From contig JAJZAL010000266.1 in assembly GCA_021799405.1 (NCBI GenBank), positions 1 to 6,841 of the forward strand: a stretch of DNA of 6,841 nt, written 5' to 3'. This document shows, one piece after another, positions 1 to 6,841 of the stretch; the first letter of the stretch is position 1; each line of letters starts with the position of its first letter. The position numbers were made by a program, and so were the translations under genes. The stretch is from Acidobacteriota bacterium. Its GTDB lineage: Bacteria; Acidobacteriota; Terriglobia; Terriglobales; Acidobacteriaceae. The notes below the pieces were generated by a model. The model saw only the letters and a list, made by a program, of their open reading frames with translations. It ran no database searches and was not told the DNA's origin.

Positions 1-638
1 TCCGCCCAGGCGAGCTTTCGATCCTGGTAGCAAACCGGTTTCGGTGCAGCCGGATCGCTGATCTCGATGGCAAACAGGGTGGGACAGTCCAGCAGTGGCA
101 CCAACGTATTGCCCGAAAGCTCCCTAAATGCACCCGAATGCCAGTCGGCGTGCGCCAGGATCGGAATGCCTTTCGCGTTTGCGATGGCCTCAACGACCTC
201 AATGGTGGAACAGTTTGCCGCTACGGAGCTTTCTCCCGCCGCCCCGGAGTACTTGACCGCACCCAGCAGCTTCGCGATATCCGTTCCAGTGCAGCTTGGA
301 TCGAAAATCGCTAGCACATGAATTCCGCCGTTCGCCGTGAGCTCGACCCCGGGGAACAGATACAGCTTGCGGAACTGCGGATGATTCTCGGCCTCCAGCT
401 CGGCAAGTGCCCTTTTCAGCGGTTCGATCCACTCGCCGCTGTTGTGGTCCGTCACGGCCACGCAATCAATTTCCGCACGCATGTAGCCGAGCAGCCAGTC
501 TTTCGGCGACATCTGCCGGAGCTTTGCCTGATCCGGGCCTTTGCCAAAATCTGTCGACGCGGGCGTGTGCGCATGAAAGTCGAACTTCCACCAGCCCGAT
601 CCGGGATAGGGCCAGTTGCGGGGTGCGGGCGGTGTCAT
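1..638 (-). CDS. PHP-domain protein, TrlF-like (3' end beyond window)
   Basis: N-terminal 212 codons of a putative metal-dependent phosphoesterase of the PHP family; the frame stays open to the left edge. Seen: FDFHAHTPAS at 19-28 (HxH motif, H22 and H24), VTDHN at 62-66 (D64-H65), FPGVELT at 95-101 (E99), IHVLAIFD at 106-113 (H107), ILAHADWHSG at 160-169 (H163), and FAIEISD at 189-195. These are the PHP metal-ligand motifs in the expected order; the last D-x-H pair would lie past position 1. The opening WPYPGSGWWKFDFHAHTPAS and the NGGIH block resemble the large proteins databases call TrlF-family AAA-like ATPases, where the PHP domain is followed by an SMC/ABC-like ATPase. That remainder is not visible here, so the fusion is inferred. 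The start is ATG 638-636, with GAGGAG 7 bases upstream, overlapping the pglX stop in an ATGA. It may act on nucleic acid in defence; its substrate is unknown. It could also be a stand-alone PHP phosphatase. Confidence 0.85.
   Translation of the reverse strand, partial: MTPPAPRNWPYPGSGWWKFDFHAHTPASTDFGKGPDQAKLRQMSPKDWLLGYMRAEIDCVAVTDHNSGEWIEPLKRALAELEAENHPQFRKLYLFPGVELTANGGIHVLAIFDPSCTGTDIAKLLGAVKYSGAAGESSVAANCSTIEVVEAIANAKGIPILAHADWHSGAFRELSGNTLVPLLDCPTLFAIEISDPAAPKPVCYQDRKLAWA
635..638 (-). other. ATGA stop/start overlap joining pglX and the PHP-domain gene
   Basis: The minus strand reads ATGA: the ATG opens the PHP-domain gene and the TGA closes pglX in another frame. Such 4-base overlaps usually mean translational coupling and a fixed ratio of the two products. 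Here it argues that the PHP gene belongs to the operon rather than being a chance neighbour. Confidence 0.9.
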
Positions 639-3600
639 CGGGCGCTCCTCGAGCGCGCCTCGCGAGCCGCGCGCTTGGCTTTATTGGAGTAGTGGAGGCC
701 GTTCCAGCGCTTGCCGTCGAAGATATCGCCGCCGGCAAAGTCCTGTGTGGCTTCATCCCAGCCCCAAAACCACGGGAAGTCCTCTTTCGGGCGCTGCGGC
801 TCCTTGCCGCGGTCCTTCTCCCATTTGATATGGGGCGTGGTGCGCAGGATGCAGGCATGCTTCGCGCGCGCGCCAAATGGGCGCGCGGTCATGAAGGGTC
901 GAATGTTTACACGAACGCCGTCATTGATATCAGGCTCCCACCCGATAGCCTGCTCACCGAGTGGTTTCCAGCGCACAAATAGATCATAGGGCGGCTCACC
1001 GGCCAGGATCTTTTCCAGTTCCCCTTTCAAATGTGCTGCAGCAGCGAGACGCGCATCGGCTCCCTCTACCCCTGCGGCGCTTCCACGTCGCTGCACATCG
1101 ATCCAGTCGCCGAGATAGGAGTAAAGGAGTTTTTCGAGCGTGCGCCGCCCCTCGCCTTTAGGCGCGGCGAGCCGATGGTAGTTCACAAATGCATGGAAAC
1201 CATCGCGTCGACCATCCCAGACGTGCCACACAAATGGGCGTTGGTGGAAATGCGCGCAGTGCTGCTCGAACAAGCCGTCACGGAGCCAGTCATCGAGCGA
1301 CTTTCCGGAGAAGCCGACCTCTGACAACAGAGCGGTCAGCTTGCCAGCGGACCACTCGGCGCCATACACCGCTGACAGCAAAGCATTCAATCGTTCATCA
1401 GCAGGCGGTTTTCCTTTTGTTGCTGACACACAAACAATTCCATCCTGATCATTGTGCTCGCTGTAACGACCCGCTTGTACGGCTGGGCAATCTAGAAATT
1501 CCACTCCAGCCTGGCGTGGCCATCGGAACCCCACCAACAGAGCCACCGCCCCGAGAAGCGGCAATTTGGAGTCAACGACAGATCCATCAAAAACCCACTC
1601 ATTCAGGTTCCTAGACTTTGGGCGCGGCAAGCCCAGCGGGCACTGTTGCTCGAATGCGCCGCTCCATCTCTTAAAGTCAAACTCGATCTTCGTCAAACTA
1701 GCGTTTGTGACACCAAGCTTGTCATCAACGCGACGAACGCGTTGAGAGAACTCCGCAGAAGAACAGAACGTCCAAATTGCGCCGAGGTATTGCTCCTTCT
1801 TTGGCAGCAGCACAGCGACATTATTGTCGAACCACCGCCCCACGAAGAGCGAAGAAGGCAGCGACCGCATTTGAGTAACGACGACACCACGTCTACCGAA
1901 CGCCTGCGTACCGCGGATCGCCGCACCAGGATGCCTAGCTAAGTCACCAGATCCACCTTCCCATCGCACCACGAACTTACAACCAGCAAACATCTCTGTT
2001 TCGGCAATAGATGTCTGCTGGAATTCCCAATCTGGACCCCAGTTTGCCACCTCCCAAAAATAGCGACCAAATCTTGGGAAGTCGCCGGTGGATGGACCCT
2101 GTATCGACTCCGCATATTGTCCAAGCAACGCTCCGCGAGCCACACCAGATATTGAAAACGCAGTATCTGGATTGCTCCGCAGATCGGCACGAGCCGCGAC
2201 GCAAACGCTTTCCGTACGCAGCGCAAGAGCACGATCTGCCTCGGTAACGGCACTTGTCTCGCATCCAGCGGCGAAGTATGTTTCATTGTCTTCGTCCATC
2301 GTAATGATGGTCAATGCACGTAGCGTATCCCAGCTTGCTTTCGCCGTTGCACCCGAACCAACCTTGGCGATGAAATTCAGTTTTTGGGCATCAACGATCA
2401 TCTTTCTAAATGACTTGTATGACTTCAGTGATAGCCAGTTGGTCGGCGCCACAACGGCGTAGGTCCCCTTCGGCTCTGAAAAGTCAGCACATCGTTTTAG
2501 AAAGACCGTCGCTAAATCCCTGTCTGCTTCTGGAGCATAGTCCGCACAAAACTCCCTAATTCCGTCCCCCTGCTTACCCCTTACGAGATAGGGAACATTC
2601 GTCGCAACCAGAGTAAAACGCCGGCTAAGCAGTTCGGCCGCCTTTGTCATGCCCTGCGCCGCAACAAACATCTCCTCGGCATCATCGCCGACTGCCGCAG
2701 TTAGAATGACTGAAAAAAGTTGCTCCAATTCCCTGAAGCCAGCGACAAACAGGTCATCCCTAGTCTGCCGAGGATTAATCAGGCTTCCCAACAACGGCGC
2801 TTTAGCAAACATCTCGTAGAGCAACTCAAGGCCACGCTCAGCTCGGGCTCGGAACTCAGGAACCTGAACCTGACATTGCCTAGCGACCCGGGTCGCGGCC
2901 AGAGCCTTGCTAGCTAGTTTCTGCCAATCCGCTTTCGTAATTCCGATTGACAGACCGGAGCAAGCGAGGTGCGGCCGCGGCAATGTTCGATAGCCGACCC
3001 TACGCCATGCGGCGAGCGCAAGGTTGAACGCGGCGATTTGCGTACAACGTACGTCAATCTCGAGCCCAAAGAGGTTATCGCGAAGCACGGCATCGATCGC
3101 TGCTACCGTCGACAAGGACTCCTCGTTGGCACGCATTGCCGCGAGTATGGGCAGTGCGAATACGAGGAAGTGGCCGCTACCCATGCAGGGGTCGAGTAGA
3201 GTGATGTCCTTGGCGTTCCTGGGCCAGCCTTCGAAGGTGCCGGCAGCAGGGCGCCAATGATTATCGTCTTCACGGACAAACCTCAGGTAAGTCCACTCGA
3301 CGTCGCCGACTGCGCAGGCGGCGCGCAGTTCCGCCTCATTCCTCGCGTTCGCGGCCAACTGAGGTTGGGCCGCCAGCACTTTGGCTGCCCACCATGCGCC
3401 AAGCGTGTTGTGCAGCAAGAACCAGACCATGTAGTCCTCGGTAAAAAGCTGCGTCACCGGCGGCAGCTCATCGGCCCCGATCCTGGCCTCGGAGTGGTTG
3501 ATCGTCTCCTTACTGTCGGCCTGCCAGAACTGGTAGACCCACCCCAGGGCGTCGGCGGCGGTGAAAATTTCGTGTGGCAATCCCTTGAGCAAGTCATCGA

Positions 3601-4090
3601 GTTCCAATCGATTTTCCGGCGGGAGCTGAACTTCCAGGATCGGATCATCGGCGCGAAAAATCTCCGGTAGCATGGTCTGCGCGTAGCTGCTGGCAAGCCC
3701 CAGCCAATCTTCGTTGCGTTCCCTCGCCAGCTCCTGGCATTCAGCCAGGGTAATCGCGACAGCGCTATCCGGCTCGATCAGCAAATCGTTTTCTGCCAGG
3801 AAGCGCGCGAAAAGCATCCGGTGCCAGTGCTCGTAAGCCACCTCGCTGGTAAGCCGGCCGATGGATTGCGCACCCGTGTTACCGTTGCGATGATCGCCCA
3901 CCTGCCGGCCGTGCGCCCGGAGGGCGTTGCGCAGCCTGATCTGTGCCGACAACAGGTAGGTTGGTGCCTTCCCGTGAGCGACGCCGAGCTCTTTCAGCAC
4001 CTTCGCCGCCCCTTCCTCCGCCACGTGTCGCGCTTCCCGCACGGCGTTCTTAAGCTGGTCTCGCAATTCACGCCTGAGTGTCGTGGTCAC
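635..4090 (-). CDS. pglX: BREX adenine-specific DNA methyltransferase PglX (complete)
   Basis: N6-adenine DNA methyltransferase of BREX. It uses S-adenosylmethionine to modify host DNA at a short asymmetric site, marks it as self, and is also needed for phage exclusion. There are 1151 residues, close to the usual 1100-1250. Seen: a PglX-like N-terminal region (HWHRMLFARFLAEND at 88-102; LPPVTQLFTEDYMV at 209-222); SAM-binding motif I DPCMGSGHF at 300-308; acidic FGLEID at 341-346; catalytic motif IV as TNVPY at 497-501; then a long variable region expected to hold target recognition; and a C-terminal signature WEPDINDGVRVNIRPF (1051-1066), IKWEKDRGKEP (1088-1098), FPWFWGWD (1105-1112). I see no PD-ExK nuclease motif at the N-terminus, unlike type IIG Eco57I-like enzymes, so it is probably a methyltransferase only. 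The start is GTG at 4090-4088, behind an AAGGA site. The first in-frame ATG is near residue 92, inside a conserved block, which rules it out. The stop overlaps the next gene by 4 bases. The middle of the gene is poorer in GC than its ends. Confidence 0.92.
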   Translation of the reverse strand: MTTTLRRELRDQLKNAVREARHVAEEGAAKVLKELGVAHGKAPTYLLSAQIRLRNALRAHGRQVGDHRNGNTGAQSIGRLTSEVAYEHWHRMLFARFLAENDLLIEPDSAVAITLAECQELARERNEDWLGLASSYAQTMLPEIFRADDPILEVQLPPENRLELDDLLKGLPHEIFTAADALGWVYQFWQADSKETINHSEARIGADELPPVTQLFTEDYMVWFLLHNTLGAWWAAKVLAAQPQLAANARNEAELRAACAVGDVEWTYLRFVREDDNHWRPAAGTFEGWPRNAKDITLLDPCMGSGHFLVFALPILAAMRANEESLSTVAAIDAVLRDNLFGLEIDVRCTQIAAFNLALAAWRRVGYRTLPRPHLACSGLSIGITKADWQKLASKALAATRVARQCQVQVPEFRARAERGLELLYEMFAKAPLLGSLINPRQTRDDLFVAGFRELEQLFSVILTAAVGDDAEEMFVAAQGMTKAAELLSRRFTLVATNVPYLVRGKQGDGIREFCADYAPEADRDLATVFLKRCADFSEPKGTYAVVAPTNWLSLKSYKSFRKMIVDAQKLNFIAKVGSGATAKASWDTLRALTIITMDEDNETYFAAGCETSAVTEADRALALRTESVCVAARADLRSNPDTAFSISGVARGALLGQYAESIQGPSTGDFPRFGRYFWEVANWGPDWEFQQTSIAETEMFAGCKFVVRWEGGSGDLARHPGAAIRGTQAFGRRGVVVTQMRSLPSSLFVGRWFDNNVAVLLPKKEQYLGAIWTFCSSAEFSQRVRRVDDKLGVTNASLTKIEFDFKRWSGAFEQQCPLGLPRPKSRNLNEWVFDGSVVDSKLPLLGAVALLVGFRWPRQAGVEFLDCPAVQAGRYSEHNDQDGIVCVSATKGKPPADERLNALLSAVYGAEWSAGKLTALLSEVGFSGKSLDDWLRDGLFEQHCAHFHQRPFVWHVWDGRRDGFHAFVNYHRLAAPKGEGRRTLEKLLYSYLGDWIDVQRRGSAAGVEGADARLAAAAHLKGELEKILAGEPPYDLFVRWKPLGEQAIGWEPDINDGVRVNIRPFMTARPFGARAKHACILRTTPHIKWEKDRGKEPQRPKEDFPWFWGWDEATQDFAGGDIFDGKRWNGLHYSNKAKRAAREARSRSAR
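645..650 (-). promoter_or_regulatory. Ribosome binding site of the PHP-domain gene, inside pglX
   Basis: On the minus strand GAGGAG lies within the last codons of pglX, 7 bases before the ATG at 638. It is a strong match to the Shine-Dalgarno consensus and fixes the start of the PHP-domain gene over the internal methionines at residues 43 and 53. Confidence 0.75.
867..887. repeat. Perfect 8-bp GC-only inverted repeat with 5-base loop, inside pglX
   Basis: The arms CGCGCGCC (867-874) and GGCGCGCG (880-887) are exact reverse complements around AAATG. It lies in codons for the PFGARA segment near residue 1070 of PglX. No T-tract follows on either strand, so it is not a typical terminator; it may be no more than alanine/arginine codons in GC-rich DNA. 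Confidence 0.45.
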
Positions 4091-4097
4091 GGCGTTT

Positions 4098-4103
4098 TCC
4101 TTA
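4098..4103 (-). promoter_or_regulatory. Ribosome binding site of pglX, overlapping the brxC stop
   Basis: On the minus strand the bases read TAAGGA, where TAA is the brxC stop codon and AAGGA is the ribosome binding site. Seven bases separate it from the GTG start at 4090. This supports the GTG start and suggests that ribosomes ending brxC can re-initiate on pglX. Confidence 0.7.
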
Positions 4104-6841
4104 ACTCAGCAGCACAGGGCCGTTCTTGAGGCGGGCCGCGATTGTTTCTCGCTGGCGTCCGAGCCAGGCATCCAGTTCGGGCTCGCTCCTGAGCGTGGCG
4201 CGTTCAAGAGCTACGGGTTGCACCCTGGGCTCCAGCATCCGTGCGGCTCGCTCGATTGCCTGAGTGACACGCGCGGGAATGGCATCGCACTCGGCTCGCA
4301 GCGCGGCGAGATTGTGGCGGTCGAGAGCCGCGAGCAGATGCTCATCGGTGGAGATATCTGTCTCAGTGGGCTCGCTCAGGCCCACATCCCGAAGTATGGC
4401 GGTGCGATCCGCTAGCGGCAGACCATTCCAAATATCGTTGGCTCGCAGGGACGCGACGGCGGATGCGTAACCATGCTGATACGCGGCGTGGGCTTCCATG
4501 ACCGCTTCACGCAGGAGCTTGGCAAGCTGCTGGCGCAGCGGTGCGACGGGATCCATGGGTTCCACCAGCAGACACTGCTCCCGAATAGCCGTAATCTGGC
4601 CTTGCACCGCCTCGGCAGCGGGCAGGTCACGCGCATGTAGGGCGAGCCTTCCCAGCAGTGCCCAGGCAGGTTTGCGCGCTGTCGCAGTCTGTGAGGCCGT
4701 ACGCCATACCTGGATCTGGCTTTCGAGAATATCCGCCCGTTCCTTCAAGGCGGACAGCTGCTCGTTGCCAGCGAGTCTGCGCAGATCGTCGATGTCCGTG
4801 ATCTTAGGCACCGGTGGCAGCGGCGCATCGCCACCGGCCGCCTGCGCAAGATCGAAGATCGTCTGCAGGAATTCGCTGGCCTTTGCAGCTTCTTCCCCAC
4901 TCTTGCAGCTTACGCCGGCGGCCTGGAACAGCTTGCGCAGTCGCAAGCGGTCCGGCACGGCCAGGGTGATCGCCTCGCTGCGGAACTCGGACTTGGCGAT
5001 CTTGTTCTGGTCGAGCTGTCCCAGTGGCACAGTAGCACCGTTGAGCGTGGCCGTGATGTGCTGGCTTCGATGCAGTGCGATCAGTGCTGCATCAATCGCA
5101 TCCTGCGGCCAGCCGTAAGGGCTGGCTCGCAGCGCCTTGCGTACTTCGGTACCACTCCGGCCCGCCCCGATGGTCGCGAGCACCTGCTGGCATACCGCGT
5201 GCTTTTCCGTGGCGTCAGTGTGCCCGACAGGTTGGAACGGGTGATCCGCGCCGTCGCGCGCACGCTTGATGACGGCCTCCCACGCCGCAGAATCCGCCTC
5301 TTTGTAGCGGGGGAACAGGCGCACGAGCGAATCATTCGCTGCGGCGCGGAGCTTGTCATCAAGACCCGCCAGCAGCACTTCACCGCCACCGCCCTGATAG
5401 ACCTTCGCATTGGCGACGATTTCGCGCACCAGGCGGTCGCGTTCGTCCTCTGCGCGGCTGCGGCGGCTTTCCATTCCCTGGCGGGCATCGCGGCCTTCGT
5501 CGGTACTTGGACTACCTTTGGCGTCGAGGGTTTGGCGAGCAGCTTCAGCCTCGATCAACGCTCGCTTGAGATCTCCGGCAGCCTGTTGGCCAATGAACAC
5601 GTAGATGACTGGGCTATCTGTGCCGGCGGCACGGGCGGCTTGCTCCACCTCCTTCTGAGAGCAGGACCAGCCGTCGCGGATCCAGACCGGGATACCAGTC
5701 CCATCCACCGGAGGTGGCGTCTGGTCGCGATGGACAAGGAACTGACGCAGCTCCTTGGCCGCACCTTGGGTGAGACGCTGAGCGCGGATGATGTGGTCGG
5801 CCTCGCCGTACAGAAGCTGATCCTGCAGGAACTTGAGATTGGCCGGGTCGCCGCCGAGCCTGGATTGGCGAGTGCGGAACTCGCGATCCCATTCCGCGCC
5901 TTCGCGGGTCTGGAGTCGGTATTCCTCCCCCACCTGCATGAGCACACCGATGTCGGCCAGCTTTCTGAGTGTAGATTCCACCTCGCTGCGCAGTTTGCCG
6001 TTGTCGGCTGCCAGATCACGGACCAGCAGATCCGCCAGGTGATCTTTATGGGCCCGCACACCCACATCTGCGCCGCCTTCGCGTTTGAGCTTGCCGATCA
6101 GGAACACGAGCCCGCACAGGCGGCGGGCAAGCTCGCCTTCTGTCTTGCCGACCTGGAGAATTCGCTCGTTGATCTCGCGGAGCAGGACGCCGGTGTTGAC
6201 CATCTCCGGTGCGAGCGCATCGTAAAGATAATCCGCCGGCACAACACTGGTCACGGGCTGATCCGAAAGCCGTGCCACAGCGTCGTGGATGATGCGCAGT
6301 TGCGAGCGCAACTGGCTCTGTGCTCCGGCAGCGTCGATCTGCCGGAAGCAGTGTTCCCAGAATCGCCGCCGCACGGGTAGGAGCGGGTAGTCATCGACAA
6401 TGACTCGGCGATCTTCGCCGACCTCCCCGATGCGGGTTCCCTGGAGCTCGCGTGAGACTTCACCCGCATGAGTGTCGAGCAGACCGCGGACCGCCCCGAT
6501 CATCGCGGGCTTCTTCTGCAGAAGCACTTTGCGAGTGACAGTCTCCACTTCCGCATCGGACAGCGGCACGCGGATGGTAAAGCGGTCCATCAACTTCTGA
6601 AGTAGGGGCACGTCGGTGAGTGCGCTCTGACCCGCACACACCACGATGACGTGACTGTCGAGCTGCTTCGAGACCGCCTCCGCAACCTCTGTGACCAGGA
6701 CCGATCGATCGTTGGATTCGCCGATGTACTGCTGCGTCTCATCCAGTACAAGCAGGGTGCACGGCAGACGGCCGTCCCGGCCCGCGAGCATCAGGGCTTC
6801 CTTTGCGGTCGCCAGGAACTGAGCGGTAGTGATGTCGCTGG
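4101..6841 (-). CDS. brxC: BREX P-loop ATPase BrxC, type 3-like (5' end beyond window)
   Basis: Large AAA-type ATPase of the BREX phage-defence system. BrxC is a core protein needed for defence, acting in the cytoplasm; its exact mechanism is not settled. The frame is open from the right edge (first full codon 6839-6837) to a TAA at 4103-4101, giving 912 visible residues. Seen, in fragment numbering: a Walker B strand LLVLDETQQY with D33-E34 (D codon 6743-6741); a following strand VVCAGQSAL at 66-74; LMDRF at 83-87; the block DYPLLPVRRRFW at 150-161; a charged helical, probably coiled stretch near 435-480; a likely winged-helix segment near 540-600 containing PYGWPQDAIDAAL; and a C-terminal tail ending GPVLLS. 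These blocks match what I know of type 3 BrxC. Family members are about 1200 residues, so roughly 300 N-terminal residues, including Walker A, should lie past 6841. The methionine at 6791 is internal: 16 in-frame codons precede it and it is immediately before Walker B. An alternative is another DUF499/PglY-like ATPase, but the pglX neighbour favours BrxC. Confidence 0.88.
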   Translation of the reverse strand, partial: SDITTAQFLATAKEALMLAGRDGRLPCTLLVLDETQQYIGESNDRSVLVTEVAEAVSKQLDSHVIVVCAGQSALTDVPLLQKLMDRFTIRVPLSDAEVETVTRKVLLQKKPAMIGAVRGLLDTHAGEVSRELQGTRIGEVGEDRRVIVDDYPLLPVRRRFWEHCFRQIDAAGAQSQLRSQLRIIHDAVARLSDQPVTSVVPADYLYDALAPEMVNTGVLLREINERILQVGKTEGELARRLCGLVFLIGKLKREGGADVGVRAHKDHLADLLVRDLAADNGKLRSEVESTLRKLADIGVLMQVGEEYRLQTREGAEWDREFRTRQSRLGGDPANLKFLQDQLLYGEADHIIRAQRLTQGAAKELRQFLVHRDQTPPPVDGTGIPVWIRDGWSCSQKEVEQAARAAGTDSPVIYVFIGQQAAGDLKRALIEAEAARQTLDAKGSPSTDEGRDARQGMESRRSRAEDERDRLVREIVANAKVYQGGGGEVLLAGLDDKLRAAANDSLVRLFPRYKEADSAAWEAVIKRARDGADHPFQPVGHTDATEKHAVCQQVLATIGAGRSGTEVRKALRASPYGWPQDAIDAALIALHRSQHITATLNGATVPLGQLDQNKIAKSEFRSEAITLAVPDRLRLRKLFQAAGVSCKSGEEAAKASEFLQTIFDLAQAAGGDAPLPPVPKITDIDDLRRLAGNEQLSALKERADILESQIQVWRTASQTATARKPAWALLGRLALHARDLPAAEAVQGQITAIREQCLLVEPMDPVAPLRQQLAKLLREAVMEAHAAYQHGYASAVASLRANDIWNGLPLADRTAILRDVGLSEPTETDISTDEHLLAALDRHNLAALRAECDAIPARVTQAIERAARMLEPRVQPVALERATLRSEPELDAWLGRQRETIAARLKNGPVLLS

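Noticed and set aside
199..465. An 88-codon minus-strand open frame inside the PHP gene
   Set aside because: It is in a different frame from the PHP motifs on the same strand; the PHP frame has the conserved residues and the ribosome binding site.
867..887. GC-only hairpin considered as a transcription terminator
   Set aside because: It sits inside pglX coding sequence well before the stop, has no T-tract on either side, and the operon continues past it.
407..982. A 191-codon plus-strand open frame across the pglX/PHP junction
   Set aside because: It runs antisense to the conserved PglX C-terminus and the PHP motifs, and its composition looks like a shadow frame.
635..4090. Reading PglX as a type IIG restriction-modification enzyme (Eco57I-like)
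   Set aside because: I see no PD-ExK motif near the N-terminus, the N- and C-terminal blocks fit PglX, and the adjacent brxC fits BREX.
4498..5118. A 206-codon plus-strand open frame rich in Ser, Ala and Arg
   Set aside because: It is antisense to the BrxC C-terminal half, is low in complexity and has no family resemblance.
5058..6380. A 440-codon open frame on the plus strand, opposite brxC
   Set aside because: It lies wholly antisense to well-conserved BrxC sequence. Its translation shows no recognisable domain, and long antisense frames are common in GC-rich coding DNA.

Overview
The window looks like part of a BREX (bacteriophage exclusion) anti-phage locus, most like the type 3 subtype, from a high-GC bacterium. 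A proteobacterium is my guess from GC content and codon style only. Everything I can support as coding lies on the minus strand and forms one tightly packed transcription unit, read from position 6841 towards position 1. There is no intergenic space longer than 10 bases.

Layout in transcription order: (1) The 3' three quarters or so of brxC, a large AAA-type P-loop ATPase, from the right edge to 4101. Its start and Walker A motif lie outside the window. (2) After a 10-base gap, a complete pglX, an adenine-specific DNA methyltransferase of 1151 residues with a GTG start at 4090 and a TGA stop at 635-637. (3) Overlapping pglX by 4 bases (ATGA), the first 212 codons of a PHP-domain protein running off the left edge. 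Its N-terminus carries a full set of early PHP metal-ligand motifs and resembles the large PHP-plus-ATPase proteins annotated as TrlF-family AAA-like ATPases.

In BREX, PglX is the methyltransferase that marks self DNA, and BrxC is an essential ATPase whose mechanism is not fully settled. Phage is blocked before or during replication by a route that needs the other core proteins. In the type 3 order I know (brxF, brxC, pglXI, brxHII, pglZ, brxA), a helicase gene would follow pglX. Here a PHP-domain gene sits in that slot and appears translationally coupled to the methyltransferase. That is the most interesting feature of the window: a putative metal-dependent phosphoesterase or nuclease, probably with its own ATPase domain, built into the BREX operon.

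A second point is composition. The central part of pglX (roughly 1400-2800) is clearly poorer in GC than its two ends and than brxC. This suggests a mosaic methyltransferase whose motif IV and target-recognition region may have been exchanged horizontally. I saw no tRNA, rRNA, CRISPR array, insertion sequence or convincing promoter or terminator.
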